Shown: positions 45,479 through 54,827, counted from the stretch's first letter. The stretch is DNA of 64,000 nucleotides from Pseudomonas sp. S31 (GCF_016648105.1 NZ_JACVVE010000001.1:248001-312000), one strand, 5' to 3'. Program-made: numbers and translations. Notes: a model not told the origin generated them from the sequence alone.

Positions 45479-46492
45479 ATGAATATTCGAGTGAGCGACC
45501 TGATCATGACAACTAGAGATGTCGAATTTTCCATCGAGCGCATCCGCTTCGACGAAAACTACCGCCCCTCGGAAAACACCCGGATCACCACCAACTTCGC
45601 GAATCTGGCCAGGGGCGAAAGTCGCCAGGAAAACCTGCGCAACACACTCCGCATGATTGACAACCGCTTCAATGCGCTGGCGCATTGGGACAATCCCAAC
45701 GGGGACCGTTATCACGTCGAACTCGAGATCGTCTCGGTCGGGATGAGTATTGATGCCGGGCGCCGCGATAGCAGTCTGCCGCTGATCGAAATACTAAAGA
45801 CGAATATCGTTGATCGAAAGTCGGGCGAACGCACCGCGGGCATGGTCGGGAATAACTTTTCCTCCTACGTTCGGGATTACGACTTCAGCGTATTGCTGCT
45901 GGGGCACAACAAGGACAAAGCAGTCTTCAGCACGCCCGAACACTTTGGTGAGCTGCATGGAAAGTTGTTCAAATGCTTCGTCAATTCAGAGACCTACAAG
46001 GCGCACTTCGACAAAGCCCCGGTAATCTGCCTGAGCGTGTCGAGCAGCAAGACCTACCATCGAACGGAAAACCAGCACCCGATCCTTGGCGTCGAATACC
46101 AGCAGGACGAATATTCGCTGACCGATGAATATTTCGCGAAGATGGGCCTTGAAGTTCGTTATTTCATGCCGCCGAACAGTGTCGCGCCGTTGGCATTCTA
46201 TTTCTCCGGCGACTTGTTGACGGACTACACCCCTCTCGAGCTGATCAGCACCATCAGCACCATGGATACTTTCCAGAAAATCTATCGCCCCGAGATCTAC
46301 AACGCCAATTCAGCAGCCGGGCAGTGCTACCAGCCAAGCCTGCAACACGCGGACTATTCATTGACGCGCATTGTTTACGATCGCGAGGAACGAAGCCGCT
46401 TGGCGATCGAACAGGGAAAGTTTGTCGAAGAGCACTTCATCAAGCCCTATCACGCTGTGCTTGAACAATGGTCCGCCCAGTACGCTGCCTGA
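45479..46492 (+). CDS. mesX: MesX (DUF1852), partner of folate-independent methionine synthase
   Basis: A 337-residue protein of family DUF1852, recognised from IRFDENYRPSENTRITTNFA near the start and LARGESRQENLRNTLRMI. From established work on MesD-type methionine synthases, this protein is needed together with MesD and oxygen to supply or transfer the methyl group; its own chemistry is unclear. No known catalytic motif was seen. ATG at 45479 is used, but 45506 (MTTRDVEFSIER) fits the family start at least as well. Followed by mesD after 27 bp. Confidence 0.83.
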   Translation: MNIRVSDLIMTTRDVEFSIERIRFDENYRPSENTRITTNFANLARGESRQENLRNTLRMIDNRFNALAHWDNPNGDRYHVELEIVSVGMSIDAGRRDSSLPLIEILKTNIVDRKSGERTAGMVGNNFSSYVRDYDFSVLLLGHNKDKAVFSTPEHFGELHGKLFKCFVNSETYKAHFDKAPVICLSVSSSKTYHRTENQHPILGVEYQQDEYSLTDEYFAKMGLEVRYFMPPNSVAPLAFYFSGDLLTDYTPLELISTISTMDTFQKIYRPEIYNANSAAGQCYQPSLQHADYSLTRIVYDREERSRLAIEQGKFVEEHFIKPYHAVLEQWSAQYAA

Positions 46493-46519
46493 CTGCCCAG
46501 AAATACAAGGTTATCCCTC

Positions 46520-47551
46520 ATGAATAAACTGCTTCCTACCTCCACCGCCGGCAGCCTGCCCAAACCCTCCTGGCTGGCCCAACCTGAAACACTCTGGTCC
46601 CCCTGGAAGTTGCAGGACGAAGCATTGCTCGAAGGCAAGCAGGATGCCCTGCGCCTGGCGTTGCAAGAGCAGCAACACGCGGGCATCGATATCGTCAGTG
46701 ATGGCGAACAAACCCGCCAGCACTTCGTCACCACCTTCATCGAACATCTCAGCGGCGTCGATTTCGAGAAGCGTGAAACCGTACGCATCCGTGATCGCTA
46801 CGACGCGAGCGTGCCGACGGTGGTCGGTGCCGTCGCCCGTCAGAAACCCGTGTTCGTCGAGGACGCCAGGTTCCTGCGCCAGCAGACCCAGCAGCCGATC
46901 AAATGGGCCTTGCCGGGCCCGATGACCATGATCGACACGCTCTACGACAGCCATTACAAAAGCCGCGAGAAACTGGCCTGGGAATTTGCCAAGATCCTCA
47001 ACCAGGAGGCCCGTGAGCTGGAAGCGGCCGGCGTCGACATCATCCAGTTCGATGAGCCCGCCTTCAATGTGTTCTTCGACGAAGTGAATGACTGGGGCGT
47101 CGCCACCCTGGAACGTGCCATCGAAGGCCTCAAGTGTGAAACCGCCGTGCACATCTGTTATGGCTACGGCATCAAGGCCAACACCGACTGGAAGAAGACC
47201 CTCGGGTCCGAGTGGCGCCAATACGAGGAAGCCTTCCCCAAATTGCAGAAGTCCAGCATCGATATCGTCTCGCTGGAATGCCACAACTCGCACGTGCCAA
47301 TGAACCTGATCGAGCTTATCCGTGGCAAGAAAGTGATGGTCGGCGCCATCGATGTCGCCAACCATGCCATCGAAACCCCCGAGGAAGTGGCCAGCACCCT
47401 GCGCAAAGCGCTGCAGTTCGTCGATGCCGACAAGCTCTATCCGTGCACCAACTGCGGCATGGCTCCCCTGCCGCGTCAGGTGGCCAGAGGCAAGCTGAAT
47501 GCCTTGAGCGCCGGTGCAGAAATCGTTCGCCGAGAACTCTTGGCCCGTTGA
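46520..47551 (+). CDS. mesD: MesD, core-MetE type methionine synthase
   Basis: A 343-residue protein corresponding to the C-terminal catalytic half of MetE; the folate-binding N-terminal half is absent. The zinc ligands are all visible: H211 and C213 (VHICYG), E253 (VSLECHNS) and C312 (CTNCGMAP). IQFDEPAF near 176 is the homocysteine-site Asp region. Paired with mesX, it is the aerobic folate-independent branch that methylates homocysteine with a methyl donor other than methyltetrahydrofolate. Cytoplasmic. Confidence 0.86.
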   Translation: MNKLLPTSTAGSLPKPSWLAQPETLWSPWKLQDEALLEGKQDALRLALQEQQHAGIDIVSDGEQTRQHFVTTFIEHLSGVDFEKRETVRIRDRYDASVPTVVGAVARQKPVFVEDARFLRQQTQQPIKWALPGPMTMIDTLYDSHYKSREKLAWEFAKILNQEARELEAAGVDIIQFDEPAFNVFFDEVNDWGVATLERAIEGLKCETAVHICYGYGIKANTDWKKTLGSEWRQYEEAFPKLQKSSIDIVSLECHNSHVPMNLIELIRGKKVMVGAIDVANHAIETPEEVASTLRKALQFVDADKLYPCTNCGMAPLPRQVARGKLNALSAGAEIVRRELLAR

Positions 47552-47637
47552 AGGCGCCTCGCCGTCAGGAACCCAATCTCACAAGGACAATACAACCTTG
47601 CCGCGCTCGGCGCGGCTTGAGTGCCTGCCTTCTACCT

Positions 47638-48567
47638 ATGATCGACTTGAGACACCTGCGCACCCTCCATGCCTTGCGTGAAACGGACAGCCTGCCTGAG
47701 GCCGCGCAATTCCTGCACCTGACCCAGTCGGCGCTGTCGCACCAGTTCCGCGAGTTGGAAAATCGCCTGGGCATGCCGGTATTCGTCCGCAAGTCCAAAC
47801 CCGTGCAGTTCACCACCGCCGGGCTCAAGCTGCTGCAACTGGCCGACCAGGTGCTGCCCTTGATTCGCACGACCGAGCGCAACCTGAGCAAGCTGGCAGG
47901 CGGCTCGGCCGAACGCCTGCACATCGCGATCGAGTGCCACAGCTGTTACCAGTGGTTGATGCCCTCGCTGGACGAGTTTCGCAGCGCTTGGCCCGACGTG
48001 GAGCTGGACCTGGCCTCGGGATTGTCTTTCGCCCCGCTGCCCGCTCTGGAGCGCGGCGACCTCGATCTGGTGGTGACGTCCGACCCGGTGGACCTGCCGG
48101 GCATTACCTATGTACCGCTGTTCGGCTATGAGGCACTGCTGGCCATCGACAAGCATCACGCACTGCGCGAAAAACCGTACCTAGACCCGGCCGACCTCGC
48201 CAGCCAGACCCTCATCACCTACCCCATCGAGCGCAACCGCCTGGATATCTTCCGTGGCTTCCTCGACCCGGCCGACATCGAGCCGGCCCAGGTGCGAACG
48301 GCGGAGATGACGGTGATGATGATGCAACTGGTTGCCAGCGGCCGTGGCGTCTGCTGCCTGCCGAACTGGGCCGTGCACGAGTACACCTCCCGAGGCTACG
48401 TGATCGCCAAGCGCCTGGGTGAGCAAGGGCTGCAGGCCACCCTGTACGCAGCGGTGCGCAGCGACATGCTGGAAATGCCGTATATGAGCGATTTCCTGCT
48501 CACGGCGAAAGACATCTCCTTTACCACCCTGCAAGGCGTGAATGCAGTCTCGAGCTTGGTTCTCTAG
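47638..48567 (+). CDS. metR: MetR-like LysR regulator
   Basis: A 309-residue LysR regulator: MIDLRHLRTLHALRETDSLP, HTH helix LTQSALSHQFRELE, and a DUF-free effector domain with HIAIECHSCYQWLMP, the MetR hallmark near residue 96 (homocysteine binding). An in-frame extension upstream to 47212 overlaps mesD and was rejected. It follows mesD by 86 bp and probably activates mesX-mesD through the MetR box at 45416. Confidence 0.86.
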   Translation: MIDLRHLRTLHALRETDSLPEAAQFLHLTQSALSHQFRELENRLGMPVFVRKSKPVQFTTAGLKLLQLADQVLPLIRTTERNLSKLAGGSAERLHIAIECHSCYQWLMPSLDEFRSAWPDVELDLASGLSFAPLPALERGDLDLVVTSDPVDLPGITYVPLFGYEALLAIDKHHALREKPYLDPADLASQTLITYPIERNRLDIFRGFLDPADIEPAQVRTAEMTVMMMQLVASGRGVCCLPNWAVHEYTSRGYVIAKRLGEQGLQATLYAAVRSDMLEMPYMSDFLLTAKDISFTTLQGVNAVSSLVL

Positions 48568-48718
48568 GCTCTCAGGGGCAGCTGTAGCTTAGGCAATTTT
48601 CTTGTGCAGCCGCTGCCGGCCCCCAGGCTCCAATGGGAGGACCTGCCTCCACACGTTTGAAACTTTCCCGTCCCGGGCCCAGTCAAGACGCCTATCGATC
48701 ACAGGACGGGAGAAAGCA

Positions 48719-50506
48719 ATGACCAGCACGGTAGGCGACTTTCTGGTGGAGCGCTTGTATCAATGGGGGGTACGGCGCATCTTTGGCTACCCAGGCGACG
48801 GGATCAACGGTGTATTCGGTGCACTGAGCCGGGCCGAGGGCAAGATCGAGTTCATCCAGGCCCGCCACGAGGAGATGGCCGCCTTCATGGCCAGTGCCCA
48901 CGCCAAGTTCACCGGCGAACTCGGCGTGTGCATCGCCACTTCCGGCCCGGGTGCTTCGCACCTGCTGACCGGCCTGTACGATGCACGCATGGACCACCAG
49001 CCCGTCCTGGCCATTGTCGGACAGCAAGCGCGCGCAGCGCTCGGCGGGCACTACCAGCAGGAGTTGGACCTGCTGTCGATGTTCAAGGACGTCGCAGGCG
49101 CGTTCGTCCAGCAGGCGTCGACGCCAGAGCAGGTGCGCCATCTGCTCGATCGTGCAGTGCGCACCGCCGTCGGCGAGCGCCGGGTCACCGCCATCATCCT
49201 GCCCAACGACCTTCAGGACCTGCCGTACGACGAGCCACCCAGGGCTCACGGCACGCTGCATTCCGGCGTCGGCTACAGCAAGCCCAGGGTGGTGCCCTTC
49301 GACACCGATCTGCAGCGCGCCGCCGAGGTGCTGAACGCCGGACGCAAGGTGGCGATACTGGTCGGGGCCGGGGCCCTGGGGGCGACCGAGCAGGTCATCG
49401 CGGTTGCCGAAAAACTCGGCGCGGGCGTCGCCAAGGCGCTGTTGGGCAAGGCCGTACTGCCGGACGATCTGCCCTGGGTCACCGGCTCGATCGGCCTGCT
49501 CGGCACCGAACCCAGCTACCAGCTGATGAGCGAGTGCGACACCTTGTTGATGATCGGCTCCGGCTTCCCCTATGCCGAATTCCTGCCCAAGGAAGGTCAG
49601 GCCCGCGGTGTGCAGATCGACCTGCAACCAGACATGCTCAGCCTGCGCTACCCGATGGAAGTCAACCTGGTCGGCGACGCCAGGGAAACCCTGCAAGCCC
49701 TGTTGCCGTTACTCGAGCACAAGCCCGAGCGGCGCTGGCGCGACAAGATCGAACGCTGGCGGACAGATTGGGACAAGACCCTGGAGAAACGCGCGCTGGC
49801 CTCGGCCGATCCGATCAACCCACAGCGCGTGGTACACGAGCTCTCCCCTCGCCTGCCCGACCAAGCCATCGTCACCAGTGACTCGGGGTCGTGCGCCAAC
49901 TGGTTCGCTCGCGACCTGCAGATCCGCCAGGGCATGCAATGCTCGTTGTCCGGTGGGCTGGCCAGCATGGGCGCCGCCGTGCCCTATGCCATCGCGGCGA
50001 AGTTCGCCCATCCGCAGCGTGCGGTGGTGGCCCTGGTGGGTGACGGAGCGATGCAGATGAATAACCTGGCCGAGTTGATCACCGTAGCCAAGTACTGGCG
50101 CCAGTGGGACAACCCCCAGTGGATCTGTGCGGTGTTCAACAATGAGGACCTCAACCAGGTCACCTGGGAGCAACGGGTGATGGAGGGCGATCCGAAGTTC
50201 GAGGCCTCGCAGTCGATCCCCGACGTGCCCTATCACCTGTTCGCCATTTCCATCGGCCTGCAAGGCATCTACGTCGAGCGCGAGGAAGATGTCGCCGGCG
50301 CCTGGGAACGTGCGTTGTCGGCCGATCGGCCGGTGTTGATCGAATTCAAGACCGACCCTGATACGCCGCCTTTGCCACCGCACATCAAACTCGAGCAGGC
50401 CAGGAAATTTGCCAGCACCTTGCTCAAGGGCGACCCGAATCAAGCCGGGATCCTCGCACAAACTGCCAAGCAGGTGCTTGGCTCGGTGCTGCCGGGTAAG
50501 AAATGA
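48719..50506 (+). CDS. ThDP-dependent enzyme, pyruvate oxidase (PoxB)-like
   Basis: A 595-residue thiamine diphosphate enzyme starting MTSTVGDFLVERLYQWGVRR with GGGAG upstream. Domains: PYR with the catalytic Glu in FIQARHEEMAAFMA, a central FAD/DHAP-synthase-like domain (VGAGALGATEQVI), and PP with the ThDP motif VALVGDGAMQMN followed by FNNEDLNQVTWEQ. This fits pyruvate oxidase or acetolactate-synthase relatives. Genes nearby are of the stationary-phase/stress kind, as for PoxB. Substrate inferred only. Confidence 0.84.
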   Translation: MTSTVGDFLVERLYQWGVRRIFGYPGDGINGVFGALSRAEGKIEFIQARHEEMAAFMASAHAKFTGELGVCIATSGPGASHLLTGLYDARMDHQPVLAIVGQQARAALGGHYQQELDLLSMFKDVAGAFVQQASTPEQVRHLLDRAVRTAVGERRVTAIILPNDLQDLPYDEPPRAHGTLHSGVGYSKPRVVPFDTDLQRAAEVLNAGRKVAILVGAGALGATEQVIAVAEKLGAGVAKALLGKAVLPDDLPWVTGSIGLLGTEPSYQLMSECDTLLMIGSGFPYAEFLPKEGQARGVQIDLQPDMLSLRYPMEVNLVGDARETLQALLPLLEHKPERRWRDKIERWRTDWDKTLEKRALASADPINPQRVVHELSPRLPDQAIVTSDSGSCANWFARDLQIRQGMQCSLSGGLASMGAAVPYAIAAKFAHPQRAVVALVGDGAMQMNNLAELITVAKYWRQWDNPQWICAVFNNEDLNQVTWEQRVMEGDPKFEASQSIPDVPYHLFAISIGLQGIYVEREEDVAGAWERALSADRPVLIEFKTDPDTPPLPPHIKLEQARKFASTLLKGDPNQAGILAQTAKQVLGSVLPGKK

Positions 50507-50558
50507 GAAATGGATGGAAGCCCACCCTGTCAGATCTACAGAGAACGGAGACTAACCG

Positions 50559-51098
50559 ATGAATGCGAAACTGAACGGCAAGCGCGTGGCGTTTCTGGTC
50601 ACCGATGGCTTTGAACAAGTCGAGTTGACCGGCCCGCGTGACGCCTTGGAAAAGAACGGCGCCGTGGTCGACATCCTGGCCGACAAGGAAGGGACTGTGC
50701 GCGGCTGGAATCACGACAAGCCTGCCGACGAATTTACCGTGGACGCAACGTTCGACAGTGCCCAACTCGATCTCTACGACGCCATCGTGCTCCCTGGCGG
50801 CGTACAGAACTCCGACACCATTCGGCTGATACCCGGCGCCCAGAAGCTGGTGAAAAGTCATGACTCTGCCGGCAGGCCGCTGGCGGTGATTTGCCACGGC
50901 GCCTGGTTGCTGGTCTCGACCGGCTTGGCCCAAGGCAAGCGGATGACCAGCTACAAGACCTTGCAGGACGATATCCGCAACGCAGGGGGCAACTGGGTGG
51001 ACGAAGAAGTGGTGGTGGATGGCAACCTGATCAGCAGCCGTCAACCGGACGATATCCCGGCCTTCAACGAGCAGCTGATCAAGGCGCTGGCTGGCTGA
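50559..51098 (+). CDS. PfpI/DJ-1 family protein (type 1 glutamine-amidotransferase fold)
   Basis: A 179-residue protein: RVAFLVTDGFEQVELTGPRD with the conserved Glu, YDAIVLPGGVQNSDTIRL, and the nucleophile elbow LAVICHGAWLL with Cys and adjacent His. The family includes the YhbO/PfpI stress proteins that handle glyoxals or protein damage. GGAG precedes the ATG. It lies 52 bp after the ThDP enzyme gene and is probably in the same transcript. Confidence 0.87.
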   Translation: MNAKLNGKRVAFLVTDGFEQVELTGPRDALEKNGAVVDILADKEGTVRGWNHDKPADEFTVDATFDSAQLDLYDAIVLPGGVQNSDTIRLIPGAQKLVKSHDSAGRPLAVICHGAWLLVSTGLAQGKRMTSYKTLQDDIRNAGGNWVDEEVVVDGNLISSRQPDDIPAFNEQLIKALAG

Positions 51099-51158
51099 CC
51101 TTCACAGCGGAGCCTGGCCCCCGGCACCTATGTGTATGCCCACCGGGGGCCGCAACTG

Positions 51159-51683
51159 TCAGGCCAGTTGGATGAACACCGAATAGCTACCCAAGAGTAC
51201 CCAGAACACCAGGAAGATCCACGGCGTCCGTAGCGAGAACAGCAGAGATTTTCGATGACCTGCCCGGGAAGTTTCTGCTTCGCAGAACAGCGGCGACTCG
51301 TCATAGGCCAACCCCATCATCGGCTCGCTGCGCAGCAGATGGCTTTGCTTGAGTTGCCAGTGATCGATGATCTTGTAGGCCGCCCGGATGCCAGGCCAGG
51401 CATTGAGTGAGCTCAGCACCCCCAGCAGGGTCAGAAACGCCGGCACGATCAAGGTGAACATCTCGCCCCACCCTTGATTGAGGTTGCCCATGGACGAGAC
51501 GAAGGCGATGACCAGGAACGACTGAGCAGCCAGATAGGCGTCGGTGCGATTGGCCAGGATGCTGGTTTCGTACTGGATTTCACGCCGGTAGAAATCCAGC
51601 CGTTCCTTGGGAGAGCCGAACATCTTGGCATTGTGTTCACTGATTTCATGCTCCGGCGTCGCTGGGGTGATGATTCGTGGCAC
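51159..51683 (-). CDS. Membrane protein of unknown function
   Basis: A 174-residue protein with a charged N-terminal half (ISEHNAKMFGSPKERLDFYR) and three or so hydrophobic segments: YLAAQSFLVIAFVSSMG, FTLIVPAFLTLLGVLSS and TPWIFLVFWVLLGSYSVFI. I do not recognise a named family. It is divergent from the SDR gene and convergent with the PfpI gene, in a stretch of stress-type genes. Confidence 0.72.
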   Translation of the reverse strand: MPRIITPATPEHEISEHNAKMFGSPKERLDFYRREIQYETSILANRTDAYLAAQSFLVIAFVSSMGNLNQGWGEMFTLIVPAFLTLLGVLSSLNAWPGIRAAYKIIDHWQLKQSHLLRSEPMMGLAYDESPLFCEAETSRAGHRKSLLFSLRTPWIFLVFWVLLGSYSVFIQLA

Positions 51684-51877
51684 CTGTTCCTCCTGCAGTC
51701 AGGCTCCGGGCAAGATGAAAGCGAGGAGCTCAGTGCGGTAGAACGGGTGATGCAGGGCAAAATTCAATCCGTTTTCGCCGCACACCGCTCGTCGTGACGA
51801 CAGCGCATCGAAACCAACCCACAGCGACGGCCCCCTTCAAACAGGTATGAGCGTTCTCAACTGAAGGAGCTTCTACC

Positions 51878-52735
51878 GTGCGAGACTTCCCTACTCCCCC
51901 ATTCCCTTCACAGCCTCAAGATGTTCCCGGTTCACAACGCAAGATGGACCCCTATCCGGATTGCGGTGAGCAGTCGTACACCGGCCACGATCGCCTCGCG
52001 GGCAAGATCGCGCTGATCACCGGTGCCGACAGCGGTATTGGCCGGGCTGTCGCCATCGCCTACGCACGCGAGGGTGCCGATGTGGCTATCGCCTACCTCG
52101 ACGAACATGAAGACGCACAAGAAACCGCGCGTTGGGTCGAAGCCGCTGGCCGGCAGTGCCTGCTGCTACCTGGAGACCTTGCGCAGAAACAGCATTGCTA
52201 CGACATCGTCGACAAGACCGTCGAGCACTTCGGTCGTATCGACATCCTGGTCAACAACGCGGCGTTCCAGATGGCCCATGAAACCCTGGAAGAGATCGAC
52301 GACGACGAATGGGTGAAAACCTTCGATACCAATATCACCGCGATTTTCCGCATCTGCCAGGCGGCATTGCCTTCCATGCCGAAGGGCAGTTCGATCATCA
52401 ATACCAGCTCGGTGAACTCCGACGATCCATCTCCCAGCTTGTTGGCCTACGCTGCCACCAAGGGTGCCATCGCCAACTTCACCGCAGGCTTGGCCCAGTT
52501 GCTGGGCAAGAAAGGCATTCGGGTCAACAGCGTGGCACCTGGCCCCATCTGGACGCCCCTGATTCCATCGACCATGCCCGATGAGGCAGTCAAGAACTTC
52601 GGTTCCAGCTACCCCATGGGCCGTCCTGGGCAACCGGTGGAAGTCGCGCCGATCTACGTGCTGTTGGGTTCCGACGAGGCCAGCTACATCAGTGGGTCAC
52701 GTTATGCGGTGACCGGTGGCAAACCCATTCTGTGA
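51878..52735 (+). CDS. SDR-family oxidoreductase (YghA/YhdF-like)
   Basis: A 285-residue short-chain dehydrogenase with a GTG start at 51878 and AGGAG 8 bp upstream. The first 40 residues (PFPSQPQDVPGSQRKMDPYP) are the proline-rich extension typical of the YghA group. TGADSGIGRA at 48-57 binds NADP, the NNAAF segment follows at 126-130, and the catalytic triad is S178, Y191, K195 (YAATKGA). A reductase of reactive aldehydes or a glucose-dehydrogenase-like enzyme linked to general stress; substrate unknown. Confidence 0.87.
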   Translation: MRDFPTPPFPSQPQDVPGSQRKMDPYPDCGEQSYTGHDRLAGKIALITGADSGIGRAVAIAYAREGADVAIAYLDEHEDAQETARWVEAAGRQCLLLPGDLAQKQHCYDIVDKTVEHFGRIDILVNNAAFQMAHETLEEIDDDEWVKTFDTNITAIFRICQAALPSMPKGSSIINTSSVNSDDPSPSLLAYAATKGAIANFTAGLAQLLGKKGIRVNSVAPGPIWTPLIPSTMPDEAVKNFGSSYPMGRPGQPVEVAPIYVLLGSDEASYISGSRYAVTGGKPIL

Positions 52736-52826
52736 TCCGAGGAGGCTCGCCAGGCGGCGAGCCTCCCCACTGCTTCAGCGATCGCTGCCCGAGTCTTTGC
52801 GAGGCTGATGGTCACGTCCCGACCGA

Positions 52827-53060
52827 TCACCGTACCCAGATGGCCTGGCGCTGGTCGATGGCGGGAACGGCTTCCTGGTCGCGTCGGGCTGTTAGCCATT
52901 GCCGCATCTGGCCGGTATCGAATATCTGCCCTTCCTCCATCATCACCAGGATCAGCGCCTGGGACATTCGATAATGCCCGCACTGCGAGCACTGCCGCTC
53001 TTCCCAGCCATGGATGCACTCGACGGATTCAGCCTGGCCTGCGCAAATCAGACAACTCAT
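52827..53060 (-). CDS. Small zinc-ribbon-like protein
   Basis: A 77-residue protein starting MSCLICAGQAESVECIHGWE at 53060. CLIC at 3-6 and CSQC at 24-27 could bind zinc as a ribbon, with a further Cys at 15. The C-terminal half (YRMSQALILVMMEEGQIFDT) is helical. I do not recognise a named family. A longer start at 53135 adds an unrelated 25 residues. Its position next to SDR and peroxiredoxin genes suggests a stress role. Confidence 0.62.
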   Translation of the reverse strand: MSCLICAGQAESVECIHGWEERQCSQCGHYRMSQALILVMMEEGQIFDTGQMRQWLTARRDQEAVPAIDQRQAIWVR

Positions 53061-53417
53061 GTAACCCCCTTCTTGTTCTTTTTCACCGGAGCATGGGGTG
53101 AATGGTGACGCAAGGACGCGATCATCGCTCAACATGAGATTTCCGTGCCAACACTAAATTCCGTCTATTTCACCTGCCGATTATCGACCCTATGAACCCT
53201 GCATCCGACCGACCACTCCATCTTTCATATCTGGCGGCGTGAGTAAGTACTTCAAGACGTAGTTTGACTGGGGCTGATCGTCCTGCAGGTGGTTCCATGC
53301 CTGATGAACCTCAGGGGCTGGAAAAAGAATACAGGTGCCAGTCTCCAGTCCTGACCTGGGTGGCCGGATTGCACCCTACCCGCTCAAGGTAGGGCCCCGG
53401 TCTTTAGCAGGCTCCGC
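53061..53417. other. Intergenic region with a hairpin
   Basis: About 360 bp without a supported gene. A perfect 7-bp stem (CCCTACC / GGTAGGG, 7-nt loop) lies at 53374-53394, downstream of the peroxiredoxin gene, whose transcript it may end. The rest holds presumably the promoter of the small zinc-ribbon gene; no clear -35/-10 pair was identified. Confidence 0.5.
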
Positions 53418-53918
53418 CTAACGCACCACCGCCAATAGGCTCGCCGCATCGCTGAGCTCGAACTTACCGGGTGCTTCGACTGCCACATGGGTGACGATCA
53501 AGTCGTCCACCACCATGGCGTAACGCCGTGAACGACGCCCCAGCCCACGCCCCGAAAGATCCTGAATCAGACCCAGGGCTTCACTGAACTCGCCATTGCC
53601 ATCGCCGATCATCCTGACCGTGTCGCCCACCTGCAGGCTGTTGCCCCAGGCGTTCATGACGAAAGCATCATTGACCGAAATGCAGAGGACTTCGTCGACG
53701 CCAGCCTCAGCCAACGCTTGTGCCGAAGCCACGTAGCCAGGGACGTGCTGCTCGGAGCAAGTGGGCGTGAACGCACCCGGCAAGCCGAATATCACCACTT
53801 TCTTCTGCTTGCAGCGCTCGCGAATGGAGAAGGCGCTCGGGCCGATCGCGCAGACGCCTTCGTCGTTGTTGTATTCGTACAGCGTGACATCGGGCAGTTG
53901 ATCGCCAGCTTTGATCAT
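53418..53918 (-). CDS. Peroxiredoxin (Prx5 type)
   Basis: A 166-residue thiol peroxidase starting MIKAGDQLPDVTLYEYNNDE at 53918. PGAFTPTCSEQHVPGY places the peroxidatic Cys at 54 with the conserved Pro and Thr. NDAFVMNAWG and GDGNGEFSEALGL are typical of Prx5. It reduces hydrogen peroxide and organic peroxides in the cytoplasm with a thioredoxin or glutaredoxin donor. The conserved Arg is expected in the later RRSRRYAMVVDD segment. Longer starts (to 54107) were rejected. Confidence 0.88.
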   Translation of the reverse strand: MIKAGDQLPDVTLYEYNNDEGVCAIGPSAFSIRERCKQKKVVIFGLPGAFTPTCSEQHVPGYVASAQALAEAGVDEVLCISVNDAFVMNAWGNSLQVGDTVRMIGDGNGEFSEALGLIQDLSGRGLGRRSRRYAMVVDDLIVTHVAVEAPGKFELSDAASLLAVVR

Positions 53919-54092
53919 CGTTGTGTCCTGAAATAAGGAGGGGTCGCGCCTGCTAGAATGCAGGATTCCAGCGACCGATGGGAGCCTGGCGACAACCACT
54001 GAGTCGATCCCGGGCAGGCTCGTTGATGACTGCATCCGCCTCAAGCGATATCCTTGCGTCACGCAATCAACCTCAAAGCAGTGAATTGAACG

Positions 54093-54605
54093 ATGGGTTT
54101 TGAACAACTAGCCGAGCTACGTGACCGCCTGCGGGCTGAAAAACAACAGGCAAAGACCGATAGCGCGCCCCCAGCCAAGCGCAAGCCCGCTCAGCAGGCG
54201 AAGCCGCGGGAACGCGACCCGGCGGTGGAAGCGATCTGGCCATTGCAGAAGCATTTTCCATTGGCCTTCCCTGTCAACCCGGCGCCCAAGGTTCCACTCA
54301 AGGAGGGCATTTTCAAGGATGCCGAGCAACACCTGGAGCTGCTTGGCATCACCCGAGAACAGCTCAAGCTGGGCATTTCTACCTGGTGCCGCGGTACCCG
54401 GTACTGGGCAAGCATGGTGGAGAATGCGCCGCGCCTGGACCTGAACGGCCAAGCTGCCGGCACGGTTACCGCGGCTCAGGCCTTGCATGCCAAGCAGCAG
54501 GCGGCACGGCAGCGTCGCCCAGACCGTAAACAGCGCGCCAAGAAAACCTCGGCGGCTGCACCGGCAAACGTCACCGACGCCCCACTGGAACAGGTTACAG
54601 AGTAA
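54093..54605 (+). CDS. ProQ/FinO-domain RNA-binding protein
   Basis: A 170-residue basic protein. After a Lys/Gln-rich N-terminal arm comes a FinO/ProQ domain at roughly 45-125: AIWPLQKHFPLAF, LKEGIFKDAEQHL, LKLGISTWCRGTRYWASMVE, RLDLNGQAAGTVT. The tail is Lys/Arg-rich. Such proteins bind structured RNA and act as small-RNA chaperones. A stem-loop follows directly after the gene. Confidence 0.86.
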   Translation: MGFEQLAELRDRLRAEKQQAKTDSAPPAKRKPAQQAKPRERDPAVEAIWPLQKHFPLAFPVNPAPKVPLKEGIFKDAEQHLELLGITREQLKLGISTWCRGTRYWASMVENAPRLDLNGQAAGTVTAAQALHAKQQAARQRRPDRKQRAKKTSAAAPANVTDAPLEQVTE

Positions 54606-54611
54606 ATCCAG

Positions 54612-54633
54612 AGGCCCTGAGCACTCAGGGCCT
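54612..54633 (+). terminator. Hairpin after ProQ gene
   Basis: An 8-bp perfect stem (AGGCCCTG / CAGGGCCT) with a 6-nt loop starts 7 bp after the stop codon; only TTG follows. Confidence 0.5.
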
Positions 54634-54791
54634 TGACACCTACCCCTCCTCCCCGCCCCACCGTCACCTGCTACAACCTTCCCCACTCCGCGAATCTCCC
54701 GTGCACCCTCATTGCTCAAGGGCGGCTCCCCTGCATCCTCGATCTAGGCCATTGCGTCATTCGTGCTTTCTTGCCAGTGCACAGAGGCAGA

Positions 54792-54827
54792 TTGACGCAC
54801 CCCAAAAACCGATCATACAATCTGTAT
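54792..54827 (+). promoter_or_regulatory. Promoter of the FAD oxidase gene, with overlapping dyad
   Basis: TTGACG (54792-54797) and TACAAT (54816-54821) with an 18-bp spacer read as a good sigma-70 promoter. A perfect inverted repeat, ATACA-ATC-TGTAT at 54815-54827, covers the -10 element, and GTATAC/TGTAT repeats continue to 54840. A repressor binding there would block transcription. The rest of 54606-54954 shows nothing else. Confidence 0.55.

Noticed and set aside
47212..47637. Upstream extension of the metR frame
   Set aside because: It runs out of frame through mesD; the LysR HTH starts at 47638.
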